The position numbers were made by a program, and so were the translations under genes. Under the pieces are notes generated by a model. The model saw only the letters and a program-made list of their open reading frames with translations, had not been told where the DNA came from and searched no databases. A DNA stretch of 64,000 bases, from NCBI GenBank assembly GCA_034521495.1, contig JAXHMK010000009.1:737001-801000 (forward strand), read 5' to 3'. Shown piece by piece: positions 36,624 to 45,314 of the stretch (positions are counted from its first letter, which is position 1; each line of letters starts with the position of its first letter). Source of the stretch: Balneolaceae bacterium (GTDB lineage Bacteria; Bacteroidota; Rhodothermia; Balneolales; Balneolaceae).

Positions 36624-38507
36624 TTGAAATTTCTTCAAAAATACAGACTTGTTATATCAGTGGCTATAGCCCTGATACTTAGTTTACTAACTATTATTGT
36701 ATGGAATTACAACCAAGAGAGATGGCAGGATTCACTTGCAAGTAAAGTGGAAGATACCGGCCAGCTGCTTGTTCAGCAGTTCCATGTTATTCTGCAAGAG
36801 AATGTAGATCGGCTTGGCAATTTAAAACACCGGCTTGAGCTTACCAATGGAGATTATTTTCAGTATTGGGAGCAAGATGCCTCCAGGATTGTTGAGTCGT
36901 CAAATACTTTCAGATTTGTAGAGTGGATTGACAGCACAATGGTTATTCAGCGTATTGAGCCTTATGAGGGTAACGAAGAGGCCGTAGGGCTTGATATTTC
37001 GCGACTTGATTACAGGAATTCAGACTGGCAGCAGGCCCGCCGGGATTCAATCTTTAATATGACGCACTGGCTTGAACTGGTTCAGGGTGATAAATCTTTT
37101 TTGATGGATGAACCGGTGTACATCAATGGAGAGTTTTGGGGTACAATTACTGCGGGGATCGATTTTACATCCCGGTTCAACCAGGTATTGCAGGGTTTGG
37201 ATGAGTATAATATTCAGATAGCGGATGGCAAAGGCACCGTGTTCTACACATTTGGGAGTTCCGAGGGTACAGAATCATTTCGCAATTTAACAAAAACACA
37301 CCAGATTGAGATTGGAGATGCCAACAAAAGTGTCTGGACAGTTACTATGATTCCGAATACCCTGTTCGGAGTTGTCAATTCCACAATTTATAATGATGTA
37401 GTTTTGGGTTTAACCATCATTCTGGGGCTTTTCCTGGCTATCAGTTTCTATCTGACTCAAAAATCAGCGGCGGCTGAGCAAACCTCAACAGAAGCCAATC
37501 AAAAACTCAGGGCTTTAATTGAATCTGCCCCGGTTGGAATCTATGTGATTGATGCTGACGGGTATATCACGGATTTTTGGAATCCTGCCGCAGAACAGAT
37601 GCTCGGATGGAAACGCGATGAAGCGATTGGTAATTTTTTGCCCCAGGTAAATGATCAGTATGAGGGAAGTTACCAGGATTTGATGAAAGAGATAAAAGAG
37701 AAGGGCAGTATATCCAATCGGGAGATTACCCGAAAACGGAAAGATGACACCACAAGAACCTTTCGGGTCAACATCAGCAATATTATTGGCAGTGAGGAGC
37801 AGATGTTGGTTGTTTTTGAGGATATTACCAAAGAGAAGGAGTATGAAGAACAACTTAAAAAATCGGTTGAGGAGAAGGATATACTGCTCTCTGAGATACA
37901 CCATCGCGTAAAGAACAATCTTGCCATAATCGTGGGACTTATTGAGCTGCAAAATGCCGAGGTGGAGGATGAAGTTACAAAATCAAACCTGTTTGAAACC
38001 AAAAACCGGATCTACTCCATATCGGGTGTGCACGAGTTGCTCTACCAGACCGATAATTTTTCTGATATCAGTTTTTCCGAGTATATCAATCAGCTTGTGA
38101 ATCGGCTGCAGGATACGTTTGAAAATCAAAAGAAACCGGTTACAATTAAAAAAAGTATTTCCGGTTTAAGGATGAATATTAACCAGGCCATTCCGCTGGG
38201 TCTCTTGCTCAATGAATTGATCACCAACTCCTACAAACATGCTTTTGATGGCGTAGATGACCCTCAAATTTCTCTTGATCTTGTTCAAAAAGACGGATTT
38301 GTAGAGATAGAGTACAAAGACAACGGCATTGGGGTGGATTACAAGTCGATGCAGACATCTCCGTCGCTGGGAGTTACTCTCATCAAAACTTCATTGAGTC
38401 AGCTGTCTGCCGAGTATGAATTCCTGGACCATTCCGGTTTTGGCATCTATCTTAAATTTCCCGAAAATTTGAAAGGAGCTCACTCCAATTTGCAGGAAGA
38501 GTCATAA
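36624..38507 (+). CDS. membrane sensor histidine kinase, CHASE-PAS-HisKA_2
   Basis: 627 residues starting at TTG (36624), with GGAGG 14 bases before and no nearby in-frame ATG. TM1 (about 10-27) and TM2 (about 256-278) enclose a periplasmic CHASE-like domain. Then come PAS (about 295-405), HisKA_2 with EIHHRVKNNLAIIVG (second His about 427) and HATPase with LLNELITNSYKHAF, DNGIGVD and GFGIYLKF. CHASE domains bind small ligands outside the membrane. It converges on the acetyltransferase gene, with six bases of overlap. No response regulator is adjacent. Confidence 0.88.
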   Translation: MKFLQKYRLVISVAIALILSLLTIIVWNYNQERWQDSLASKVEDTGQLLVQQFHVILQENVDRLGNLKHRLELTNGDYFQYWEQDASRIVESSNTFRFVEWIDSTMVIQRIEPYEGNEEAVGLDISRLDYRNSDWQQARRDSIFNMTHWLELVQGDKSFLMDEPVYINGEFWGTITAGIDFTSRFNQVLQGLDEYNIQIADGKGTVFYTFGSSEGTESFRNLTKTHQIEIGDANKSVWTVTMIPNTLFGVVNSTIYNDVVLGLTIILGLFLAISFYLTQKSAAAEQTSTEANQKLRALIESAPVGIYVIDADGYITDFWNPAAEQMLGWKRDEAIGNFLPQVNDQYEGSYQDLMKEIKEKGSISNREITRKRKDDTTRTFRVNISNIIGSEEQMLVVFEDITKEKEYEEQLKKSVEEKDILLSEIHHRVKNNLAIIVGLIELQNAEVEDEVTKSNLFETKNRIYSISGVHELLYQTDNFSDISFSEYINQLVNRLQDTFENQKKPVTIKKSISGLRMNINQAIPLGLLLNELITNSYKHAFDGVDDPQISLDLVQKDGFVEIEYKDNGIGVDYKSMQTSPSLGVTLIKTSLSQLSAEYEFLDHSGFGIYLKFPENLKGAHSNLQEES

Positions 38508-38963
38508 TTTTTTCTTCATAATCAGTACCTCTTTGCCCCGATAGGTTGCTTTTTCAACCGGTTTCCAGCCAAGGCGTTTGTAAAGTCCACCGTCTAATTT
38601 TTCTGTTTGAAGAAACAGAATATCCACTTCATGAGATTTCGCAATCTTCATTGCATGCAGAATAAGTTTTCGCGCGATTTTTCTTCCCCGGTGCTTTTCT
38701 GGTACAAACACACCACCCAGCCAATGTTCTCTGTTTGGGTAGATATCCATTTCGTAGAATTTTAGCTGTATGGCTCCCAGGATTTCATCTTTTTCTAAGG
38801 CAAGAATTAAGAGAGGCATGGTATTCCGATTGAAGTAATCAGATAGTATCTCTTCAGATCTTTTTACAGAATCTATTCCGTGTTGCCGGCCCCACTGTTC
38901 GTAATACCATTTGGCAACGATTGGCAAAGCCTCCGGATAATCTGCTAAAAAGACAAATTTCAT
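38502..38963 (-). CDS. GNAT-family N-acetyltransferase
   Basis: About 153 residues from ATG 38963 (MKFVFLADYPEALPIV). A longer frame from 39005 would overlap the methyltransferase gene. The GNAT acetyl-CoA site is visible as GGVFVPEKHRGRKIARKLI, preceded by LILALEKDEILGAIQLKF and followed by LFLQTEKLDGGLYKRLGW. It starts 10 bp after the methyltransferase stop, so the two are probably one transcript. Substrate unknown. Confidence 0.88.
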   Translation of the reverse strand: MKFVFLADYPEALPIVAKWYYEQWGRQHGIDSVKRSEEILSDYFNRNTMPLLILALEKDEILGAIQLKFYEMDIYPNREHWLGGVFVPEKHRGRKIARKLILHAMKIAKSHEVDILFLQTEKLDGGLYKRLGWKPVEKATYRGKEVLIMKKKL

Positions 38964-38973
38964 GTTGTTTCTA

Positions 38974-39702
38974 TCAATCTTTTTTAATCGCTCCAAACGC
39001 AGCAAAGCAGGAGTTTTTATGCAGGATCTCCACTGTTTTAAACCCAGATTTTTTTAGTAAATCAAGCTGATAGGTTACCGGCCGCGGTGAGTCTTCCAGG
39101 TCGATATATTCAAAAACTCTGTCCCTGTATTCAGTTCCGCCGGTGGATTTTAAATATTCCCCGTACCGGTTCCACATCAAATGTTCAATAGTATCACTTT
39201 CGTGTGTCACCAAATCGCTAATCCAAACGCTGCCGCCGGGTGCTGTTATCTCATATATTTTTTTGAACGCGTTCTCCCAGTCCTCATCATCCCGCAGGTG
39301 ATGCAGAACAGCCGCGGCAATCACAATATCATAATATTCGGTGGACAGATCTGCATTTCTAAAATCTTCACGCAGTGTGCGAATTTTCCCCAGGCTTTCA
39401 GCTTTAATGCGCGCCTGGGCCCGGTCCAGCATCGGTTGGCTCAGGTCAATAAGATCACAATTCAGATCAGGCAGATGTTCCAAAAGTTTTAGTGTGTTGT
39501 TTCCGGCGCCACAGCCAATATCCAAAATATTTTTAGCGTCGGGATTGTTGCCGGCGGCTGCCTGCGCAATCAGCTCCATCATTAGTGGAGCATCGATGGT
39601 GGCCTCCTGACCGGTTTCTATATTTGAGAAACGTTCTACATCATTGTCAAACCGCTTCCTGATCTCATCAACGGAAGATTTATCACTTAAAGAGGTACTC
39701 AT
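38974..39702 (-). CDS. class I SAM-dependent methyltransferase
   Basis: 242 residues of the Rossmann-fold methyltransferase family. Motif I is ILDIGCGAGNNTLKLLEHLP; the acidic ends of later strands are LNCDLIDLSQPMLDRA and LREDFRNADLS, and motif post-I/III includes YDIVIAAAVLHHLRDDEDW. The C-terminal RPVTYQLDLLKKSGFKTVEI suits small-molecule methyltransferases. ATG at 39702. It is followed by the acetyltransferase on the same strand. Substrate unknown. Confidence 0.9.
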   Translation of the reverse strand: MSTSLSDKSSVDEIRKRFDNDVERFSNIETGQEATIDAPLMMELIAQAAAGNNPDAKNILDIGCGAGNNTLKLLEHLPDLNCDLIDLSQPMLDRAQARIKAESLGKIRTLREDFRNADLSTEYYDIVIAAAVLHHLRDDEDWENAFKKIYEITAPGGSVWISDLVTHESDTIEHLMWNRYGEYLKSTGGTEYRDRVFEYIDLEDSPRPVTYQLDLLKKSGFKTVEILHKNSCFAAFGAIKKD

Positions 39703-39922
39703 AAGGATTTCTATTTACTTTAACTTCAGAATAAAAAGATAGCGGATTCAAGTTGTTGAATCACGATAAAATTTTTCTCGGATTTACTTGTTGGCGGATG
39801 CTGGACTGACTAATTTTATAGGGTAGTTGAGGAGCTTTTATGAGATTTAATATTGGGGAATTGACAAAACAGACCTCATAACTACAATTTTGATTTTCCG
39901 CTGATAGACACTTGCCTGAGTG

Positions 39923-41668
39923 TTATGAACTCTCTTCTATCCTGAATTTTAATTTTGCGATGGTCCCGTTACTCTTTTTAATATCAAATGTACCATCCAC
40001 CTGGCGGATCAATGTTTTTACAATGGTAAGGCCGAGCGATGATTTACTCTCGTCGGTTAAAATATCTTCTGGAATTCCCCTGCCATTGTCACGGACGGTA
40101 AACTCTACATCATCATTTTTTTGGGTGATGGTGATATCAATTGTTCCGGACTCTCCCTGTTCAAATGCATGCTTATAAGAATTGGTAATCAGCTCATTCA
40201 GTATCAGGGCGCACGGTACCGCCTGTGTCACGTTTATTGAAAAAGAGTCTGATGAAGTATTAACATTAATATTTTCGTCCGGATCGAGAGAGTCCCGTAT
40301 CAACCCAACCAGGTTGGTAATGTATTCATCAATCGGAATGGAGGAGAGGTCAGACGAGCTATAGAGCAATTCGTGAATCAAAGTCATGGTTTTAATGCGG
40401 CGTTCACTTTCGCCGAGTAAGCTTGCAATTTCGGGATTATCCGTAGAAACCCTCTGCATATAGAGCAGACCGGAAGTTACCGCAAGATTATTTTTAACAC
40501 GATGATGAACCTCCTGCAGCAAGATGGTTTTTTCCTCGATTGATTTCTTTAGCTCATTTTCATACTTCACGTGTTCAGTAATATCCAGTCCAACGGTTTG
40601 TCTCGCTTTTTTACCGAAATAGCGGATAGGTACCGATTGTATCTGCACAAACCGCTCCTGGTGATCGAGTCCGTACACCTTGCGAATGGCGGGAGAATAG
40701 GAGCCATTTTGTTCTTTTGAGATGTCGGCCTCTCTTCTTTTTTGATAGTCACTTTTATGGAAAAAATCGCGTGCTGATTTTCCCACAAGATCTTCCGGGT
40801 TGGAGGCTCCCATCATCTCTGCTCCGGCCGGATTAATAAATTGTATTTCTCCGTCAATATGAATCATCACAAGATTGGGATCCTGTTCCACCAGGCCTTC
40901 CCATCGTTTTTGATTTTCTTCGGCTTTTTCTCGTGCATCGCGTTCTCTGTTAATGAGTTCTTGAAGGCGGTGGGTCATCAGATTGAAATTATCAGCCAGG
41001 GTTTTGTGCTCGTCATTTCCCTCTACTTCAATTCTTAAATCCAAATTTCCTTTTGCAATCTCCTTGGTACCCTTAAGTAAATTATTAAGAGAGCTTTGAA
41101 TCCGGGACCGAAGTTGATAAAGCAGATACCCGAGAAATGTAACTACAGGTATCAAAATCATTAAAAAATTCGACTGCTGGCTTACCTGTATTTCGCGAAT
41201 GGTTTGCCTGCGGTTTGAGGCGATATTTTGCGAGATAGTCAGCAGCATCTGGATGTCAGACCGTATTCTTGATTCAGCACGCTCCAATAGCCGGTAACGA
41301 TCAATAATATCGGGGTATTCATTGGGGTTTTGCCGAACTTTTTCAATCAGTTCGAACGCACTTTTGATGGAGGAAAGTGAATTACCAATAACGTTGGTTT
41401 CAGAGAGATCGTCAATATTTTCCTGGTACTCCGTTAGCCGGTTGAATAGAGTATTCCAGCTATCAAGGTGACGCTGTTCCCGGTACTCCAGGTAATTCTC
41501 AATAACCAGGTTCATCTCAGAAGCGGTATTTGTAAAATCACTAATCTGATCAATTTGATCAAAATGCTGATCTACCTGGAACGTAGAAAACCACAGGTAC
41601 AGATATAGCCCAATTATAGAACCAATAGACAGAATTGTAATTATATTCAGTCGAGTTTGAATTTTCAT
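39923..41668 (-). CDS. membrane sensor histidine kinase, HAMP-PAS-HisKA_2, paired with a solute-binding lipoprotein
   Basis: 581 residues. TM1 is about 9-27 and TM2 about 170-190 (FLMILIPVVTFLGYLLYQL), with a helical periplasmic region between. HAMP follows (LKGTKEIAKGNLDLRIEVEG), then PAS (about 250-370), HisKA_2 with EVHHRVKNNLAVTSG (His about 388-389) and HATPase with LILNELITNSYKHAF and DNGRGIPED. The ATG overlaps the stop of the upstream solute-binding gene by four bases, so translation is coupled. Most likely the binding protein presents a ligand to this kinase. No response regulator is nearby. Confidence 0.9.
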   Translation of the reverse strand: MKIQTRLNIITILSIGSIIGLYLYLWFSTFQVDQHFDQIDQISDFTNTASEMNLVIENYLEYREQRHLDSWNTLFNRLTEYQENIDDLSETNVIGNSLSSIKSAFELIEKVRQNPNEYPDIIDRYRLLERAESRIRSDIQMLLTISQNIASNRRQTIREIQVSQQSNFLMILIPVVTFLGYLLYQLRSRIQSSLNNLLKGTKEIAKGNLDLRIEVEGNDEHKTLADNFNLMTHRLQELINRERDAREKAEENQKRWEGLVEQDPNLVMIHIDGEIQFINPAGAEMMGASNPEDLVGKSARDFFHKSDYQKRREADISKEQNGSYSPAIRKVYGLDHQERFVQIQSVPIRYFGKKARQTVGLDITEHVKYENELKKSIEEKTILLQEVHHRVKNNLAVTSGLLYMQRVSTDNPEIASLLGESERRIKTMTLIHELLYSSSDLSSIPIDEYITNLVGLIRDSLDPDENINVNTSSDSFSINVTQAVPCALILNELITNSYKHAFEQGESGTIDITITQKNDDVEFTVRDNGRGIPEDILTDESKSSLGLTIVKTLIRQVDGTFDIKKSNGTIAKLKFRIEESS

Positions 41669-42756
41669 CTTACAATAGTGATTCCACTTGGATGAACTTC
41701 TTCCATCGGACCAAAGTTTATAAACCGTTCCATGCTTTGGATGGTTGTATCCGCCAGGTCATTACGGATCATCCAGCGGGCCTGCTCCTCGAGAAGAGTT
41801 AACATTCGTTCGCTCAGCGAGAGCTTAAAATCTATCTCAGTCCACAAAGATTTTACAACACCCAGTGGCACATCGATTTTTTGAGCTAAAAGTTCCTGCG
41901 TGTATTCCGGATTTTCCAGGATATAATCCTGAGCAGTTTTGATGGATTTGAGATAAGCGGTAAGTATTTCAGGATGAGATTCTGCATAAGAATCGAGTGC
42001 AACGGATAGCCAGAGTGTAGAGTAGGTAAGATCGGTATCGAGATATTTGGCATTGTCCCCCAGTTCTTTTTGGATATATGATGAATAGGGCTCCCATGTA
42101 ACTGATATATCAATATTTCCGTTTTTTATCGCTTCTAATTGATTTTCGGGAGTCATATTCACCGTCTCAACTTCATCATTTAAAATTTGATGCTCCAGCA
42201 AAAATGAATCAAAAAAATAATCGAGTTGAGTACCCTTATATATAGCCACTTTTTTGCCAACTATATCCTCTGCTTCGTTAATTCCCCGATCCTTCCGGGC
42301 AATAATTTTTTGAATTTTATGAGAGTAAATCTTGTCAGCAAAAATTTGGAAGGAGGGCAGGGAGGATCCATCAATGTAATTGGTGTCCATTATGGAATAA
42401 ATGAACGGTGTTTCGGCCACATGAGCAATCTGAACGGTTCCGTCTATAAGATCCTGTAGTGAGTTTTTCCCCGATGCATTTGCCTTCAGTGTTACATCCA
42501 GGCCATTTTGTTTAAAGTAACCCAGATCTTTTGCAACATAGGCAGCAGCTTCTCCCTGGTAGGTAGAAGTAATGCCAATGGTTACCTTTTCAAGCCCTTT
42601 GTTTTGCCCCGAATTAGAGTTGTTACATGCCACCAAAAGTAAGCAGAGGCCGGCAATCCAGCAGCCGGACCGCAATGTGTAAAAAATATTTTTGCATACA
42701 ATCATCGTAAAGAAAAAAGTTGAATTCTCAGAGCAATGTACTTTTTCAAACCGCAT
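41665..42756 (-). CDS. ABC-type (NMT1/SsuA-like) solute-binding lipoprotein
   Basis: Up to 363 residues; Met at 42705 (MIVCKNIFYTLRSG) is an alternative start that begins just before the signal. The lipobox is CLLLVACNN, so the protein is membrane anchored. The periplasmic binding fold shows VTIGITSTYQGEAAAYVAKD, a GYFKQNGLDVTL lead, QDLIDGTVQIAH, KKVAIYKGTQLDYF and IDISVTWEPYSS, all typical of the nitrate/sulfonate/pyrimidine precursor group. No permease or ATPase gene is present. The gene runs into a histidine kinase with four bases of overlap, so a sensory and not a transport role is likely. Confidence 0.85.
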   Translation of the reverse strand: MRFEKVHCSENSTFFFTMIVCKNIFYTLRSGCWIAGLCLLLVACNNSNSGQNKGLEKVTIGITSTYQGEAAAYVAKDLGYFKQNGLDVTLKANASGKNSLQDLIDGTVQIAHVAETPFIYSIMDTNYIDGSSLPSFQIFADKIYSHKIQKIIARKDRGINEAEDIVGKKVAIYKGTQLDYFFDSFLLEHQILNDEVETVNMTPENQLEAIKNGNIDISVTWEPYSSYIQKELGDNAKYLDTDLTYSTLWLSVALDSYAESHPEILTAYLKSIKTAQDYILENPEYTQELLAQKIDVPLGVVKSLWTEIDFKLSLSERMLTLLEEQARWMIRNDLADTTIQSMERFINFGPMEEVHPSGITIVR

Positions 42757-42812
42757 AGTTGTACAGCATATTGAATCAAAAAAATAAACATAAATACAAG
42801 CAATAGCTTGTT

Positions 42813-43151
42813 GAGGACTTACCCCATTTTTATGATGTAAACATGTTACATGTAGTTTGTTCTTTTGTCTTGATACAAAAGAACGAAAAAATCAAGGCTG
42901 TGAATACTTGGCGGCGGACCCGAGTTCACCGTGGAATCCTTTCAATGGTCCATCACGCTTTTAGCCCTTAAATTTCGCTTCTCGCCGGTATGAAAGGATC
43001 CTTCTCACGGTTCACTCGTTATCCTTTTTTCCGCCAACTATTCAAGGCCCATTACACTCCCATGTTTACCATTTCCACTTTATAAAAATTATAAAACACT
43101 GATTATATTTGTCTTAGATATTTTAATTTGAAAATATCGGGGTAACTTCTC
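42813..43151. mobile_element. MITE-like element family A, copy 3 (339 bp)
   Basis: The left end is GAGGACTTACCCC and the right end GGGGTAACTTCTC. A perfect 10-bp direct repeat ATAGCTTGTT flanks it (42803-42812, 43152-43161). The small hairpin at 42859-42884 (GTTCTTTTGT / ACAAAAGAAC, loop CTTGAT) is perfect. It matches copy 1 closely through the large foldback. Confidence 0.88.
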
Positions 43152-43161
43152 ATAGCTTGTT

Positions 43162-43627
43162 GAGAGCGGGAATCTAATGTTCAATAAATAATAAGCCAAT
43201 CGCACATCATAAATAACATAAAGAAGGCTCTGAAACGGCGGAAATTATCGACTTTTCTGACAGTTTGGAACAGGCTGCTCAGCTTCTGATCAATAATACC
43301 TGATAGAATACTCAAGGCATTAATCTTGGGGTAATGTGGAAGTATGAACCCGACTGCTCAAATAAAAAATAGGGGGTTGATTCTTCAAAGCTTTCAGTAT
43401 AGGGGTTTAGGATGTTTCCAATAATTGCAGATGATCTTATAAAACACAAATGAATGTAAAATAAAAGTTGATCTAAAAAATTGAGTAAGCATACATACAT
43501 AGGATGTATGAGAGTGGCTAATGTTACACATATTTTTTTGTGAAGTATCTTGATTCGTATAGCTATCAATAGTGGTGAAAGCGAGAACAGTTTTATTAAA
43601 GAAAAGACAGGTTGATCTATGATCGGT
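43162..43627. other. spacer without a supported gene; possible short coding relic
   Basis: On the plus strand, from about 43226, the frame EGSETAEIIDFSDSLEQAAQ followed by LLINNT and a stop at 43302 looks protein-like but has no start and is cut off after the repeat, so it may be the tail of a lost gene. The rest is AT-rich with no recognisable signal. Confidence 0.3.
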
Positions 43628-44017
43628 TCAAACAGTAATCTCTATTCGATTTCCGTCAGGATCTGTCACTACGCTTTCATAATATCCGTCACCGGTTCGT
43701 CGAGGTCCGTCAAGCACAGTGAATCCATCTTCTTTTAATATATTTGTAAGACGATTAACCGTTTCTTCTGAACCGACAGAAATGGCGAGATGTGCATATC
43801 CATAAACTTCCCGGCCATCCGAACTTTGGTTGGATTCAATATCAGGCCGTTGCATCAGTTCAAGTCGGGCTCCTGAATCAAATGTTAAAAAGTAGGACTT
43901 GAATTTCTTAGTTGGGTTGATGTAGAGATCGTTCGAAGTGGCTTGAAAATATTTTTCATAGAACTTTTTCATCCTATCAATGTCTTTGGTCCAGATGGCA
44001 AGGTGTTCAATATGCAT
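43628..44017 (-). CDS. VOC-family (glyoxalase-like) protein
   Basis: 129 residues of the vicinal oxygen chelate fold, a single betaalphabetabetabeta pair. MHIEHLAIWTKDIDRMKKFY holds the first metal-ligand His, ARLELMQRPD the first Glu, YGYAHLAISVGSEETV the second His, and VTDPDGNRIEI the second Glu. It could be a metal-dependent lyase or isomerase, or a resistance protein. It is a lone gene upstream of which lies a SnoaL-like gene on the same strand (132 bp). Substrate unknown. Confidence 0.88.
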   Translation of the reverse strand: MHIEHLAIWTKDIDRMKKFYEKYFQATSNDLYINPTKKFKSYFLTFDSGARLELMQRPDIESNQSSDGREVYGYAHLAISVGSEETVNRLTNILKEDGFTVLDGPRRTGDGYYESVVTDPDGNRIEITV

Positions 44018-44149
44018 ATCAGCCGGGTTTATTTATCTTTGATAACGTGAATTAGGGATAAGAATATTAAGAATTGGTATGGAAAAGTCCCCTCATAATC
44101 ATAGGAGGGGATTTCATTTTCAATGTTCTCATCCCGAACTCAGACTTTG

Positions 44150-44563
44150 TTAAGTATTGGTATAATGTGATTCAGGAATTGAAACGTGTGTCTGAACAAT
44201 CTGCCAGTTCCCATCTCTGTTTTCAAGCACTCCTGTAAATCTTGCCCCTTTCCAGGTTTGAACAGTTGTGGCGGATTTGATCTTTGCATCCAACAGATGG
44301 GAATACCACGCTACCGCACCGGTATCTGAAAGATGGATGGAAAGTTCACGAATAGTAGCTTTATAAAATTTGAGGTTCTCAAACTGCTCGGCAGTGGCTT
44401 CACTGAGTTCACTCCATCCACGCCAGATTTCGTCCGTATCCGTCCCGATGTGTACCATATTTTCTTTTTGAGCAATCACCTCTTCCATCAGGTCAAAATC
44501 CTGGACATCCATCGAATGAAAGAACTTCTGAATGGTTTGTTCGATCTCTTCTTTGGGAGACAT
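44150..44563 (-). CDS. SnoaL-like/NTF2-fold protein
   Basis: 137 residues with the cone-shaped NTF2-like fold. IEQTIQKFFHSMDVQDFDLM is the first helix pair, MVHIGTDTDEIWRGWSELSE follows, and a beta sheet includes GAVAWYSHLLDAKI and GARFTGVLENRDGNWQIVQT. The last motif is typical of DUF4440/SnoaL_3 proteins. No catalytic residue can be assigned. It might bind a small ligand or be a minor hydrolase. Confidence 0.82.
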   Translation of the reverse strand: MSPKEEIEQTIQKFFHSMDVQDFDLMEEVIAQKENMVHIGTDTDEIWRGWSELSEATAEQFENLKFYKATIRELSIHLSDTGAVAWYSHLLDAKIKSATTVQTWKGARFTGVLENRDGNWQIVQTHVSIPESHYTNT

Positions 44564-44785
44564 GGAAATATAGTTTTTAATTTTAAATTAAAGCTGATTT
44601 CAGAATGATCGGGGCTTACGACAAATTTCGTTTAGCTTAAACACATCGTTCAAAAGAGGGCGCGAGCGTCTCGCTCGTGTATTGAGAAAAAAATCTTAAG
44701 CAAAACGCTTACTTCAACACCCAACAAAAAAGTGCAATTTGTCTTACACTGAAACAATCTCAGGTCGAGTTCGACCCGATAATTT

Positions 44786-45139
44786 TTACTTATCCGACCA
44801 TATCGAAAGTTCATTTCCACTCGGTTCGGTAAAATGAAATCGTCGTCCCCCCGGAAAAGAGAAGGTTGGCTTAGTGATTCTGCCGCCCGCTTTTTTAATT
44901 TTCTTCCGGGTTGATTCAAGATCATCACTGTAAAAAATAATCAGCGCAGCTCCATTTTCAGTTGAGGATTTTTTGTCTGATTGATAGAATCCGCCCTCGA
45001 ATCTGTCTTCGGTAAAAGCGGTATACTCATCGCCATAGTCCTGGAAAGTCCAATTAAAAACCTCTTCAAAGAATTTTTTTGTAGCCGATATATCAATAGC
45101 CGGAAGCTCAAGGTAGTTGATGGTTTCGTGTTTACTCAT
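44786..45139 (-). CDS. VOC-family (glyoxalase-like) protein
   Basis: 117 residues, a second VOC protein, not close to the 43628 one. INYLELPAIDISATKKFFEE starts the fold, AALIIFYSDDLESTRKKI is the middle strand-helix, and RRFHFTEPSGNELSIWSD closes it with the Glu ligand position. The first His position is Glu (YLELP), as in many enzyme-like relatives that do not use the glyoxalase metal set. It stands alone between the SnoaL-like gene and the SMP-30-like gene. Confidence 0.82.
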   Translation of the reverse strand: MSKHETINYLELPAIDISATKKFFEEVFNWTFQDYGDEYTAFTEDRFEGGFYQSDKKSSTENGAALIIFYSDDLESTRKKIKKAGGRITKPTFSFPGGRRFHFTEPSGNELSIWSDK

Positions 45140-45253
45140 GGGACCAACAGATTAATAGTTATGGTTTACAATCCTAACCGGTAAACGTATTATAAGAATC
45201 TTATCATCACTTATTATTTACTATTTTTTTATGGCATCTGATAAAATCTTTCC

Positions 45254-45295
45254 TTCTCAAAATAAAAGAGCCCCGGTCCATAAAGACCGAGGCTC
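45254..45295 (-). terminator. rho-independent terminator of the SMP-30-like gene
   Basis: Minus strand: GAGCCTCGGTC, loop, GACCGGGGCTC (one mismatch), then TTTTATTTTGAG. It sits 20 bp after the stop codon at 45315. Confidence 0.75.
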
Positions 45296-45314
45296 AAAGA
45301 AATTGAATGAATAT

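Noticed and set aside
43312-43569. An 85-residue minus-strand frame in the spacer 43162-43627.
   Set aside because: AT-rich, hydrophobic by composition, no recognisable motif or start signal.
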